Assembly (NCBI GenBank): GCA_937946835.1
Contig: CALFAV010000003.1
Span: 1-64,000, forward strand
Length of the DNA: 64,000 nucleotides
Direction: 5' to 3'
Origin: an uncultured Verrucomicrobiae bacterium
Lineage (GTDB): Bacteria > Verrucomicrobiota > Verrucomicrobiia > Limisphaerales > J093
Translations under genes and position numbers: made by a program
Notes under the pieces: generated by a model
Told to the model about the DNA's origin: nothing
The model's input: the letters and a program-made list of their open reading frames with translations, nothing else
Database searches by the model: none
Shown here: positions 55,820 to 64,000 of the stretch, in pieces
Position numbering within the stretch: position 1 is the first letter of the stretch
Layout of the letters: every line of letters begins with the position of its first letter

Positions 55820-58633
55820 ATGAACACTGCGTGCCGCGCCGCTTTCTACCTCGGGTTCCGTGTCGTGGTCCTGGGCGGGGCCCTCCTGGGCCGGGCTGCC
55901 GCCGCGGCCGACTCGATCCCCCTGCCGGAGCATCCCCGCCCCGACTTCGAGCGCGCCGCCTGGATGAATCTAAACGGCACCTGGGAGTTTCGCTTCGACC
56001 CGGACAACGCCGGCGAGCGGGAAAACTGGGCCGGGGCGGCGGACGCGCCGTTCCCCGAGCGCATCCTCGTGCCGTTCCCTTGGGGCTCGCCGCTCTCGGG
56101 CGTGTCGAACCGGGCCGACCTGGCCTGGTATCGCCGGGCGATCACCGTGCCCGAGGCGTGGCGCGGGCAGCGGGTGTTCCTGGTGGTGGGCGCGTGTGAC
56201 TGGCTGACGCGGGGCTGGCTGGACGGCCAGGCGCTCGGGGAGCATCGTGGCGGCTACACGCCGTTCGAGTTCGAGTTGACCCCGCACGTGAAGTGGGGCA
56301 CCGAGCAGCGGCTGGTCCTGCGCGTGGACGACTCGAAGCACCCCTTCAAGCTCGAGGGCAAACAGGGTTACGGCGAGGCCAAGGGCCTCTGGCAAACCGT
56401 GTATCTGGAGGCCCGCCCGGTCACGCACCTGACCGCCGTGCGGTTCACCCCCGAGGTGGACCGTGGCCGGGTGCAGGTGGCCGCCACGTTCAGCGACGCG
56501 GCTCCGGCCGGTGCCGAACTGCGTCTGCGTTTCAAGACCGGCGACGTGCCCGAGGTCCGGCAGGCGGTTGCCGCCGGCTCGCGCGAAGCCGTGTTCGCGG
56601 TATCCCTGCCGCAACCCCGGCGGTGGTCGCTGGAAGACCCGTTCCTGTACGAGGTCGAGGCGGTGTTGGCCGCCAGCGGCGCGGAGGACCGCGTGGGCAC
56701 GTACTTCGGCTTCCGCTCGATCAGCGTGGTGGACCTGCCGGGCACGGACTTCCCGTACGTCGCCCTCAACGGCCGGCCGGTGTACCTCCAGATGACCCTG
56801 GACCAGTCCTACCACCCGGAGGGCTTCTACACGTTTCCGAGCGACGCCTTCATGCGCGACGAAATCCTGCGCTCGCGCCGGCTGGGGCTGAACGCGAATC
56901 GCTTTCACGTGAAGATTGACGTGCCCCGCAAGCTGTACTGGGCCGACCGCCTGGGCCTGCTGGTCATGGCCGACGTGCCGAACAGTTGGGGCGAGCCGGA
57001 CGCCGAGATGCGCCGCGAGATCGAGCACGCCCTGCGCGGCATGATCGCCCGCGACTTCAACCACCCGTCCATCTTCGCCTGGGTGCCGTTCAACGAGACC
57101 TGGGGTCTGTTCACCCGGCAGGGCGACCGGCGCGTGTACCTGCCCGAGACCCAGGCGTGGGTCGCCTCGATCTACCGGCTGGCCAAGCAACTGGACCCCA
57201 CCCGGCTGGTCGAGGACAACTCGCCCTGCAACCACGACCACGTCGAGACGGACCTCAACTCCTGGCACGCCTACCTGCCCGGCTGGGCCTGGCGCGAGCA
57301 CCTGGACCAGGTCACGCGCGACACCTTTCCCGGCTCGACGTGGAACTTCATCGGCGGCCGCAAGCAGGCCCGCCAGCCGTTGCTCAACAGCGAGTGCGGC
57401 AACGTCTGGGGCTACGAGGGCAGTACCGGCGACGTGGACTGGTCCTGGGACTACCACATCATGATGAACGAATTCCGCCGCCACCCGAAGATCTGCGGCT
57501 GGCTCTACACCGAGCACCACGACGTCATCAACGAGTGGAACGGCTACTACCGCTACGATCGCTCCGACAAATTCACCGGCCTCGAGGAGCTTTACCCCGG
57601 CATGAGCCTGCGCGACCTGCACGCGCCGTTTTACCTCTCCACCGGCAGCGACCTGTGCCGCGACGCCAAACCGGGCGAGACCGTGCGTGTGCCGCTGTTC
57701 GCCTCGTTCATGACCGACACCGCCCCGGCGGCGAAACTGGTGATCCGCTCCGAACTGGTCGCCTGGGATACCCTGGGCCGCCAGCGCCAGTACAACCGCG
57801 GCGGCGCCGAGATGCCGTTCCATCCCTGGCTGAACACCGAACTGCCCCCGCTCAAGGTGCCGATGCCGCCGGTGCCCGGCGTGGCCGTGCTCCGGCTCGC
57901 GCTCGAGACGCCCGACGGCCGGGTGCTGCACCGCAACTTCACCACCTTCCGCGTGAGCGACGGCCCGGCGCCGCGCGACGAGACGATCAAGACCGACGCC
58001 GGCAGCGTGCGCGTGGTCCGCTTCGCCCCCGCCAGCTTCCGCGACGCCCGATGGTCGCTCAAGCAGTGGACCGTGCTCGACGGCCTCAAGGTCAACGGCG
58101 CCGGCCACGGCTACTTCGAGTACCGCGTACCCTGGCCGGCCGGGCTGGACCCGGCCCGGGTGGCCGGAGCCACGTTCCTCCTGGAGGCCTCGGCCAAGGA
58201 ACTCTTCGCCAAGGACCGCGAAGGCTCGACCTTCAAGGACGTGGATTACATGCGCGGCGAGGGCGCCGCCCACCGCAGCCAGAACCCGAACTCCTATCCG
58301 ATGACCGACACCGAGCCGTTCCCCAGCGCGGTGCGCATCCGGGTCAACGGCGTGGCCGCGGGGGTGTTCGACCTGCCCGACGACCCCGCCGACCACCGCG
58401 GCATCCTGTCCTGGCACGCCCAGCTTCGGGACAAGCGGCTGCGCGAGGCCGGCTCCTACGGTTACCTGGTCAGTGCCACGGTGCCGCCGGCCGCGCTGGC
58501 CGCGGCGGCGCAGGCGAGGGAGTGGGTCATCCGGCTGGAAGTGGACGAGGCCCTGCCCGGCGGCCTGGCCATTTACGGCGAGCGCTTCGGGCGTTACCCG
58601 GTCGAACCGACGCTGATTTTCAACCTGAAGTAA
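55820..58633 (+). CDS. Glycoside hydrolase family 2 enzyme (beta-galactosidase/glucuronidase-like)
   Basis: 937 aa, with a signal peptide (hydrophobic run FYLGFRVVVLGGALLG, cleavage near AAAAD), so exported. Sugar-binding jelly roll at about 40-230 (LNGTWEFRFDP ... WYRRAITVPEAWRGQRVFL), Ig-like domain, then the TIM barrel with HPSIFAWVPFNETWG: acid/base Glu426 in FNET and nucleophile Glu525 in NSECG. Extra beta-domains of about 300 residues follow the barrel. The linkage and sugar cannot be told from sequence. It is divergent from the amidotransferase gene (101 bp) and converges on the S41 gene. Confidence 0.93.
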   Translation: MNTACRAAFYLGFRVVVLGGALLGRAAAAADSIPLPEHPRPDFERAAWMNLNGTWEFRFDPDNAGERENWAGAADAPFPERILVPFPWGSPLSGVSNRADLAWYRRAITVPEAWRGQRVFLVVGACDWLTRGWLDGQALGEHRGGYTPFEFELTPHVKWGTEQRLVLRVDDSKHPFKLEGKQGYGEAKGLWQTVYLEARPVTHLTAVRFTPEVDRGRVQVAATFSDAAPAGAELRLRFKTGDVPEVRQAVAAGSREAVFAVSLPQPRRWSLEDPFLYEVEAVLAASGAEDRVGTYFGFRSISVVDLPGTDFPYVALNGRPVYLQMTLDQSYHPEGFYTFPSDAFMRDEILRSRRLGLNANRFHVKIDVPRKLYWADRLGLLVMADVPNSWGEPDAEMRREIEHALRGMIARDFNHPSIFAWVPFNETWGLFTRQGDRRVYLPETQAWVASIYRLAKQLDPTRLVEDNSPCNHDHVETDLNSWHAYLPGWAWREHLDQVTRDTFPGSTWNFIGGRKQARQPLLNSECGNVWGYEGSTGDVDWSWDYHIMMNEFRRHPKICGWLYTEHHDVINEWNGYYRYDRSDKFTGLEELYPGMSLRDLHAPFYLSTGSDLCRDAKPGETVRVPLFASFMTDTAPAAKLVIRSELVAWDTLGRQRQYNRGGAEMPFHPWLNTELPPLKVPMPPVPGVAVLRLALETPDGRVLHRNFTTFRVSDGPAPRDETIKTDAGSVRVVRFAPASFRDARWSLKQWTVLDGLKVNGAGHGYFEYRVPWPAGLDPARVAGATFLLEASAKELFAKDREGSTFKDVDYMRGEGAAHRSQNPNSYPMTDTEPFPSAVRIRVNGVAAGVFDLPDDPADHRGILSWHAQLRDKRLREAGSYGYLVSATVPPAALAAAAQAREWVIRLEVDEALPGGLAIYGERFGRYPVEPTLIFNLK

Positions 58634-58677
58634 ACGCCCCGCGGAGCCGCCCCGGCTCGGGTCCGGGCCGTCCGGCG

Positions 58678-59691
58678 TCACGGTTCCCGCGCCTCGAGGA
58701 TGGCCAGGCTCTTGAGCAGGTCCAGCGCGCGGGCCAACACGGGATCGGTCACACGTGGCCCTTCGGCAGGTTCGGGTCGGCGCGAGCGCGCGGCCGCACT
58801 CCCCGGGCCTTCGCGGTGCATGCGCACCAGGTCCGCCTCGGTGAGCCGCGCCACCCGCGCGCCCGGGCCGGCGCTCGCGGGCTGGTAAAAGGGGTCTTCG
58901 ATGAAGCGGCGTTCGTCCGCGTCCGCGATTTCGACGCGGATGTCCGGGGCGAGTCCCGAAAAGCTCAGCGGGCGTGCGCCGGGGCCGACCCTGACCGCCG
59001 CCACGGCCAGGCGCAGGTGCTGACCGGTGCTGAGCGGGAACTCGCGATAGACGGCCGCCTCGCCCGCCGTGGGCCGGCCCAACAGCAGGGCCAGGCGCAA
59101 TTCATGCAGCGCAGCCGCCAGGGCCTCGGCGGCGCCGCGCGTTTCGCGGTTCACCAGCACCGCCAGCCGCCAGGGCAGCGCGTTGGTCTTGGCCGTGGCG
59201 GTGTGCCGTGTGGTCCCCCATTCGATCAGCGGCCGGGGCTCGGCCACAAACAGGTCGGCGACCGCCGCGGCGGCCTCGAGGTCCTCACCGCCGGCGAAGC
59301 GCAGGTCCAGGACCACGCCCTGGAGCTCTGCCGACGCGCGCCAGCTTTCCAGCGTGGTCCGGACGGCCTCCGCCAGGCCGGCCGCCACCCGGCCCACGCG
59401 CAGGCAGGCCAGGCTGTTTTCAAACACATTGGTGCGCGCCAGCAGGGGCGGCGGCGGCTCCGTCGGGGCGGTTTCCGGGGGAAGGTTGGTAACCAGGAAC
59501 ACCCGCGGTTGGAGCCGGTCCAGCAGGCCGTGAACCGCTGCGGCGTTGAGTTCGGCCTCGGTCGCGCCGACCAGGTGGGCGCGGAGCAGACCCAGGACCT
59601 CCTCCAGGGGGGGCGCATCGGCGGGGCGGGCGGGCGCGAGCAGCAGGCCGCCGCCCAGGCCCAGCAACAACACACACAGGGCGCGTGTCAT
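58678..59691 (-). CDS. S41-like (C-terminal processing protease) family protein, catalytically degenerate
   Basis: 337 aa, signal peptide at about 1-24 (ALCVLLLGLGGGLLLAPARPA). The fold landmarks of the tail-specific protease domain are there: SLACLRVGRVAAGLAEAV, GVVLDLRFAGGEDL (family consensus LDLRxNPGG) and LPWRLAVLVNRETRGAAEALAAAL. In active enzymes the last segment reads ...T-A-S-A-S/A-E; here the nucleophile position is Gly186. The catalytic Lys, usually in T-x-G-K-G, is Glu211 (GRPTAGEA). No PDZ domain is obvious. It is therefore probably a non-proteolytic binding protein; the substitution assignment rests on alignment by eye. It is divergent from nusB (80 bp). Confidence 0.7.
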   Translation of the reverse strand: MTRALCVLLLGLGGGLLLAPARPADAPPLEEVLGLLRAHLVGATEAELNAAAVHGLLDRLQPRVFLVTNLPPETAPTEPPPPLLARTNVFENSLACLRVGRVAAGLAEAVRTTLESWRASAELQGVVLDLRFAGGEDLEAAAAVADLFVAEPRPLIEWGTTRHTATAKTNALPWRLAVLVNRETRGAAEALAAALHELRLALLLGRPTAGEAAVYREFPLSTGQHLRLAVAAVRVGPGARPLSFSGLAPDIRVEIADADERRFIEDPFYQPASAGPGARVARLTEADLVRMHREGPGSAAARSRRPEPAEGPRVTDPVLARALDLLKSLAILEAREP

Positions 59692-59771
59692 GGCCCGGCA
59701 CGCTACCACGGCTCCGGGCGCGGACGCGAATTTTCTTTGCCCGGCTGCGCCGGCTTCGCATCTTTTACGGC

Positions 59772-60296
59772 ATGGGGACGCGACGCAAGGCGCGCGAGTG
59801 CGCCATGCAATTTCTGTTTCAGTACGACCTGAACCCGGCCGCGGACCTGGACGAGGCGTTGGAACGGTTCTGGGAGGCGCAGCGGGCACGGGAACAGGAG
59901 GCCGCCGCAGCGGGCGCGGCCAAGCCTGCCGAAGGGGCACTGCCTCCGCCCACGGCCGCGGAATCGGCGGTGCGGCTGTTTGCCGATCCGTTGATCCGCG
60001 GCACCCTCGAACACCGGGACGAGCTGGACGAGCGGATTCGGAAACACGCCAAAAACTGGTCGCTGCACCGCATGGCGGTGGTGGACCGCAACCTGCTCCG
60101 GCTGGCCGCCTACGAAATGCTCTACCGCGAGGACATCCCGCCGGTGGTCAGTATCAATGAGGCGGTGGACATCGCCAAAAAGTACTCGACCGATGACAGC
60201 GGCAAGTTTGTGAACGGCATCCTCGACAGCCTGCGCAAGGAAATCCTGCGTCCCGCCCGGCACGCCGGTTCCCCCTCCGGTTCTCCCCGCCCGTGA
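59772..60296 (+). CDS. nusB: Transcription antitermination factor NusB
   Basis: 174 aa. NusB binds boxA RNA with NusE (S10) in rRNA antitermination. It starts MGTRRKARECAMQFLFQYDL, and the C-terminal half has NWSLHRMAVVDRNLLRLAAYEMLYREDIPPVVSINEAVDIAKKYSTDDSGKFVNGILD, an almost textbook NusB core. An Ala/Pro-rich insertion of about 25 residues (around 38-62) is unusual. The TGA overlaps the ATG of the PHP gene (TGATG). Confidence 0.96.
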   Translation: MGTRRKARECAMQFLFQYDLNPAADLDEALERFWEAQRAREQEAAAAGAAKPAEGALPPPTAAESAVRLFADPLIRGTLEHRDELDERIRKHAKNWSLHRMAVVDRNLLRLAAYEMLYREDIPPVVSINEAVDIAKKYSTDDSGKFVNGILDSLRKEILRPARHAGSPSGSPRP

Positions 60297-61126
60297 TGTT
60301 CGCCGACCTGCACCTCCACACGCACTTCTCCGACGGCACCTGGACGCCGGAGGCGCTCGCCGCCGAAGCCCGGCGCCTGGGGCTGGGGGCGCTGGCGCTG
60401 ACCGACCACGACACCGTGGAAGGCTGCGCCCGCGCCGCCGCCGCGTGCGCCCAGCACGGGCTGGAGTTCGTGCCCGGCACCGAGTTGACCGCCGAGCACG
60501 AGGGCCACGAGGTGCACATCCTGGGGTACTTCCTCGAGACCACGCACCCCGACCTGCTGCGGGAATTGACCCGCTTCCAACAGGCGCGCCAGGAGCGCAT
60601 CCGCGAAATGGTGGCGCGCCTGAACCGCCAGGGGGTGGGGCTGCGCCCGGAGGCGGTCTTCGCGCTGGCCAACTGCCGCTCCCCCGGCCGCCCGCACGTG
60701 GCCCGGGCCCTGGTGCAGCACGGCTATTGCGGCTCGTCGGACGAGGCCTTCGAGCGCTTCCTCAAAAAGCATCGGCCGGCCTGGGTACCCAAGTGCAAAA
60801 TCTCCGCCCGCCGGGCCATCGAGCTGATCCACGCCGCCGGCGGCCTGGCGGTGATGGCCCACCCCGGGCTGAACCATCACGACGCGCTCATCCCGATCCT
60901 GGTGGAGGGCGGGTTGGACGGGATCGAGTGCTGGCACACAAAACACACTCCGGCCCAGACAGCGCGGTACCTCGAACTGGCGCGGCACCACCGGTTGTTG
61001 GTAACCGGCGGCTCGGATTGCCACGGCACCAGCAAGGGGCAGCCCGTGCTGGGGCAGGTGCGGCTGGCCTGGGAACATTACCTGCGGCTCAAGCAGGCCC
61101 CGCGACCGGCCGCCACTCCCACCTGA
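60296..61126 (+). CDS. PHP-domain phosphoesterase (RNase AM/YciV-like)
   Basis: 276 aa. The N-terminal metal motif is FADLHLHTHFSDGTWTPE (His6, His8), then ALTDHDTVEG, HILGYF, and GSDCHG near the C-terminus, a trinuclear-metal PHP site. Family members remove nucleotides from 5' ends of RNA or dephosphorylate nucleoside 3',5'-bisphosphates. A GTG at 60293 is an alternative start in the same frame. It is followed after 7 bases by ftsY. Confidence 0.9.
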   Translation: MFADLHLHTHFSDGTWTPEALAAEARRLGLGALALTDHDTVEGCARAAAACAQHGLEFVPGTELTAEHEGHEVHILGYFLETTHPDLLRELTRFQQARQERIREMVARLNRQGVGLRPEAVFALANCRSPGRPHVARALVQHGYCGSSDEAFERFLKKHRPAWVPKCKISARRAIELIHAAGGLAVMAHPGLNHHDALIPILVEGGLDGIECWHTKHTPAQTARYLELARHHRLLVTGGSDCHGTSKGQPVLGQVRLAWEHYLRLKQAPRPAATPT

Positions 61127-61133
61127 GTTTCTC

Positions 61134-62063
61134 ATGAGCTTCTTCCAACGCCTCAAGGCCGGTCTGGCCAAAACCCAGCACCGGCTCGTCCACGAAATTC
61201 GGCGCATTGTCACCCGCTCCCCGCGGCTGACCGGGGCCACGCTCGAGGAACTCGAGGCCGCGTTGCTGGGCGCCGACCTGGGGCTGCCGATGACCCGGCG
61301 AATCGTGGACGCGGTCAAAACGGCCTACGAAACCCGGGGCCGCGACGGCCCGGACGTCTTCGCCATCGCGCGCGCGCAAATCGAGCAGGCGCTCACGCCC
61401 GCCGAGACCCCGCTGGGGCGCGCGTCCGCCGGCCTCACGGTGGTGTCCGTGGTTGGGGTCAACGGCACCGGCAAAACCACCACCTGCGCCAAGCTCGCCC
61501 ACTACGTGCAGGGCCGCGGCGCCGCGGCGATGCTGGCCGCGTGCGACACCTTCCGCGCCGCGGCCATCGAGCAGCTCCAGCTCTGGGGCCGGCGGCTGGG
61601 CGTGCCGGTGATCGCCGCCGCCTACCAGGCCGACCCCGCCGCCGTGGCCCACGACGCCATTGCCGCTGCGCAGGCGCGGGGGGCGGATTACCTGTTCGTG
61701 GACACGGCCGGCCGGTTGCACACCAAGAGCAACCTCATGAAGGAGCTCCAGAAAATCCACCGGGTCATGGACAAAAAACTGCCCGGGGCGCCGCACGAGG
61801 TGTTCCTGGTGCTGGACGCCACCACGGGCATGAACGCGCTGGCCCAGGCGCGCGAGTTCCACCGGGCCGTGCCCCTGACCGGTCTGGTGGTCACCAAGCT
61901 GGACGGCACCAGCAAGGGCGGGATGGTCGTGGCGATCCAACAGGAGTTGGGCCTGCCGGTCCGGTTCATCGGCGTGGGCGAGCAGGCCGAGGACCTGCAG
62001 CCCTTCGACCCGCGCCAGTTCGCCGAGGCGCTGTTTGGCACTCCGGAACCGGCCGTGGCCTGA
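61134..62063 (+). CDS. ftsY: Signal recognition particle receptor FtsY
   Basis: 309 aa NG-domain GTPase that receives SRP-ribosome complexes at the membrane. G1 is GVNGTGKTT (108-116), DTFRAAA, G3 is DTAGR (190-194), G4 is TKLDG (254-258), and GVGEQAEDLQPFDPRQFAEALFG is the C-terminal NG signature. The acidic A domain of E. coli FtsY is absent. It is 7 bp after the PHP gene. Confidence 0.97.
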   Translation: MSFFQRLKAGLAKTQHRLVHEIRRIVTRSPRLTGATLEELEAALLGADLGLPMTRRIVDAVKTAYETRGRDGPDVFAIARAQIEQALTPAETPLGRASAGLTVVSVVGVNGTGKTTTCAKLAHYVQGRGAAAMLAACDTFRAAAIEQLQLWGRRLGVPVIAAAYQADPAAVAHDAIAAAQARGADYLFVDTAGRLHTKSNLMKELQKIHRVMDKKLPGAPHEVFLVLDATTGMNALAQAREFHRAVPLTGLVVTKLDGTSKGGMVVAIQQELGLPVRFIGVGEQAEDLQPFDPRQFAEALFGTPEPAVA

Positions 62064-62143
62064 ACCGCCCGCGCCCGGCCCCCGGCCCGTGTCGTGCCCG
62101 GAACGGAATGGCCTTGTGCGGGCCGGCAGGTTAGACTTCGGTC

Positions 62144-63532
62144 ATGCCAGAAAAGCAGCTTTCGGAGATCCCCCGCGCCCTGCGTGAGCAGTACGAGAAG
62201 GGCCGGCTGGCCTACGAGCGGAACAACCTCGACTACGCCATCACCCTCCTGACCCGGCTGCTGGAATTGGAGCCGGGGTTTTACGCCGCCCGGGAGGCGC
62301 TGCGCGCCGCCCAGTTCAAGCGCGGCAAGGCCGGGGGGTTGTTCCGCAAGGTCCTGGGCGCCGCGCCCAAGCTGGTCCAGGCCCGGCTGGCCCTGCGCAA
62401 AAACCCGCTCGAGGCGTTGCCGCTGCTGGAGGATGTCCTGAACTCCGACCCGCAAAACCTCGAGGCTCACAAGCTGCTGGCGGAGGCCGCCCTGGCCGCC
62501 GATCTGCCCCGCACCGCCCAGCTTTCCCTGGAAATCGCCTACAAGCAGGCCCCGCACGACCGCCACGTGGCCCTGCCCCTGGCGCGCCTGTTGGCCGCCG
62601 CCGGCCAGGGCGCCAAGGCCGAGGCCATCGTCACCGCCCTGGCTGCCGCACATCCGCAGGACCCGGAGATCGCCCAGGCCGTCAAGGACGTGGCCGCCAA
62701 CCGCACCCTGGTCGAAGGCGGCTACGCCGCGCTCGAGGACGGCCAGGGCTCTTATCGGGACATCCTCAGGGACGAGAAAGAGGCCGTGGCCCTCGAGCAG
62801 GAAAAACGCGATCACAAGGACGCCTCCGCGGCGGCGCAACTCCTGGCCGAATACCGGGCCCGCCTGGAAAAAGAGCCGGGCAACCTGCGGCTGGTGCGCG
62901 CCCTGGCCGAGTTGTACGCGGAGCAAAACCGCTTCGACGAAGCCCTTGAATGCTACGCCCGGCTGCAGGCCGCCGAGACCGGCGATCCCACCCTCGAGCG
63001 GGCCATCGCCCAGGTGCGTGAGCGCCGGCTCGACTTTTTGATCGCCCAACTCGACCCGGCCGTGCCCGAGCAGGCCGCCCGCCGCGAGGCGTTGCTGCGC
63101 GAAAAACGGGAGTTCCAACTCGCCGCCGCCCGGGCCCGGGTGGAGAAGTACCCGCACGACCTGCAGCTCCGCTACGAGCTGGGCGTGCTCTACTTCGAGC
63201 TGGGCCGACTGACCGAGGCCATCCAGGAATTCCAGAAGGCCCAGAACAACCCCCACATCCGCATCCAGGCGCTGTACCACCTGGGCCAGTGCTTTGCCCA
63301 ACGCCGCATGTACGACCTGGCCGCCCGCACCTTCGAGAACGCCATTCGCGAAAAACCCCTCCTCGACGAGGAAAAAAAGACCCTGATCTACGCCCTGGGC
63401 TGCGCGCTGGAAGCGATGGGCAAAAAGGCCGAGGCCATCGCGCAGTTCAAACTCATCTACGAGGCCGACATCGGCTTCAAGGACGTGGCCGCGCGCGTGG
63501 ACGCTTACTACAACTCCGCGCCGTCACCCTAA
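62144..63532 (+). CDS. TPR-repeat protein
   Basis: 462 aa, no signal or membrane segment. About nine helical tetratricopeptide-like repeats are seen, for example YEKGRLAYERNNLDYAITLLTRLLELEPGFYAAREAL, LVRALAELYAEQNRFDEALECYARLQAAE, LRYELGVLYFELGRLTEAIQEFQKAQNNP and ALYHLGQCFAQRRMYDLAARTFENAI. A charged central part (about 200-240) breaks the solenoid. It probably mediates protein contacts; no partner can be named. It is 80 bp downstream of ftsY. Confidence 0.88.
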   Translation: MPEKQLSEIPRALREQYEKGRLAYERNNLDYAITLLTRLLELEPGFYAAREALRAAQFKRGKAGGLFRKVLGAAPKLVQARLALRKNPLEALPLLEDVLNSDPQNLEAHKLLAEAALAADLPRTAQLSLEIAYKQAPHDRHVALPLARLLAAAGQGAKAEAIVTALAAAHPQDPEIAQAVKDVAANRTLVEGGYAALEDGQGSYRDILRDEKEAVALEQEKRDHKDASAAAQLLAEYRARLEKEPGNLRLVRALAELYAEQNRFDEALECYARLQAAETGDPTLERAIAQVRERRLDFLIAQLDPAVPEQAARREALLREKREFQLAAARARVEKYPHDLQLRYELGVLYFELGRLTEAIQEFQKAQNNPHIRIQALYHLGQCFAQRRMYDLAARTFENAIREKPLLDEEKKTLIYALGCALEAMGKKAEAIAQFKLIYEADIGFKDVAARVDAYYNSAPSP

Positions 63533-63591
63533 AACCACTGGCCGGCGGCCAAACCGGGCGCGGCCCCGCCCCGACCAAAGCTCCGACCCGG

Positions 63592-64000
63592 CTACGGCGC
63601 CCCGGGCCCCCCGGCGGCGGTCGCCAGCGCCTCGGCCAGTTCGGCCGGGCTCCAGGCGTTGCCGTCAAACTGGCGGAAAATGCGACCCTGCGGGTCCAGC
63701 ACCACGGTGCGCAGGTTGTGGGAAAAACCGCCTCCCTCCCGGCTGATCATCAGGTCCAGTCGCGGGGCCAGACGCGCGAGCGTGGCGGGCGCGGCCACGG
63801 CGAAGAGCCAGCGGTCCGGATTCTCGCCCCGGTAGGCGCGGGCGTAGCGGGCCAGCACGGCGGGGCGGTCGAACTCCGCGTCAAACGACACGCACAGGAA
63901 CTGCCAGTTGGTCGGCGCGCCGGTCCGGGCCAGGAGGAGGTCGCGCGCGTCGCGAAAATGCGCGTTCATCCGCGGGCAGTAATCGGGCAGCGGACAGCGC
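63592..64000 (-). CDS. SCO1/SenC/PrrC-like protein, C-terminal part (cut by right edge)
   Basis: About 136 codons of the C-terminus are in the window. The first visible residues on the minus strand are RCPLPDYCPRMN, a Cys-x5-Cys pair in the copper-site position of SCO proteins. Then come WQFLCVSFDAEFDRPAVL, and the conserved His in GGGFSHNLRTVVLDPQGRIF that forms the third copper ligand, ending in the usual acidic C-terminus. SCO proteins insert copper into cytochrome oxidase. The spacing of the cysteines (five residues rather than the usual three) is a known variant. The N-terminus with its anchor lies outside. An ATG at 63969 is inside the gene and is not the start. Confidence 0.85.
   Translation of the reverse strand, partial: RCPLPDYCPRMNAHFRDARDLLLARTGAPTNWQFLCVSFDAEFDRPAVLARYARAYRGENPDRWLFAVAAPATLARLAPRLDLMISREGGGFSHNLRTVVLDPQGRIFRQFDGNAWSPAELAEALATAAGGPGAP

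Overview
The window is GC-rich chromosomal DNA (about two thirds G+C by eye) that looks like a free-living, rod-shaped, Gram-negative member of the Verrucomicrobiota, probably near Limisphaerales/Pedosphaerales. That placement is inferred from a prepilin-type protein with an H-X9-DG tail, a DUF1080-type 3-keto-disaccharide hydrolase, ThuA-type and GH2 sugar enzymes, many HEAT-repeat proteins with a Y-x-G-x-x-L-x-x-W-L lead-in, and mostly weak Shine-Dalgarno sites. I see no phage, plasmid, transposase or CRISPR genes. Almost all frames are housekeeping genes; the long antisense frames are GC-driven shadows.

Layout. 1-6.1 kb (minus): smc (cut by the left edge), two tandem membrane-anchored HEAT paralogues and an aldehyde dehydrogenase, the last three translationally coupled. 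6.2-9.2 kb (plus): prepilin-like protein and mutL. 9.4-15 kb (minus): DUF1080 hydrolase, ppk1, a phosphohexomutase and rpe. 15.2-19 kb: a small conserved gene, then tilS-ftsH (minus). 19.2-24.4 kb (plus): PQQ propeller protein, then a HemN-like radical SAM protein, a chorismate-lyase-like protein and a flavin halogenase-like enzyme, a candidate aromatic-metabolite locus. 24.5-27.2 kb: queD and manC (minus) and an AraC regulator (plus). 27.2-29.7 kb: trpA and tRNA-Arg(UCU), flanked by two unusual arrays of short GC hairpins.

29.7-34.5 kb (plus): HAD phosphatase, glycerate kinase, GluQ-RS, a small protein, pyrR and pyrB. 34.6-41 kb (minus): groEL, groES, dnaK, gamma-carbonic anhydrase and purF. 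41.2-48.9 kb (plus): the rod-shape operon mreB-mreC-mreD-mrdA-rodA followed by rng (RNase E/G). 49-52.6 kb (plus): a ThuA/TIM-barrel fusion coupled to a HEAT protein, then a di-heme cytochrome c peroxidase. 52.7-59.7 kb: a secreted beta-helix protein, a glutamine amidotransferase, a GH2 glycosidase and a degenerate S41 protease. 59.8-64 kb: nusB, a PHP phosphoesterase, ftsY, a TPR protein and a SCO-like protein cut by the right edge.

The least explained signals are the intergenic hairpin arrays at 27.2-27.8 and 29.1-29.5 kb (stems change with compensation while the architecture is kept), the radical SAM/chorismate lyase-like/halogenase-like trio, and the S41 homologue that has lost both catalytic residues.
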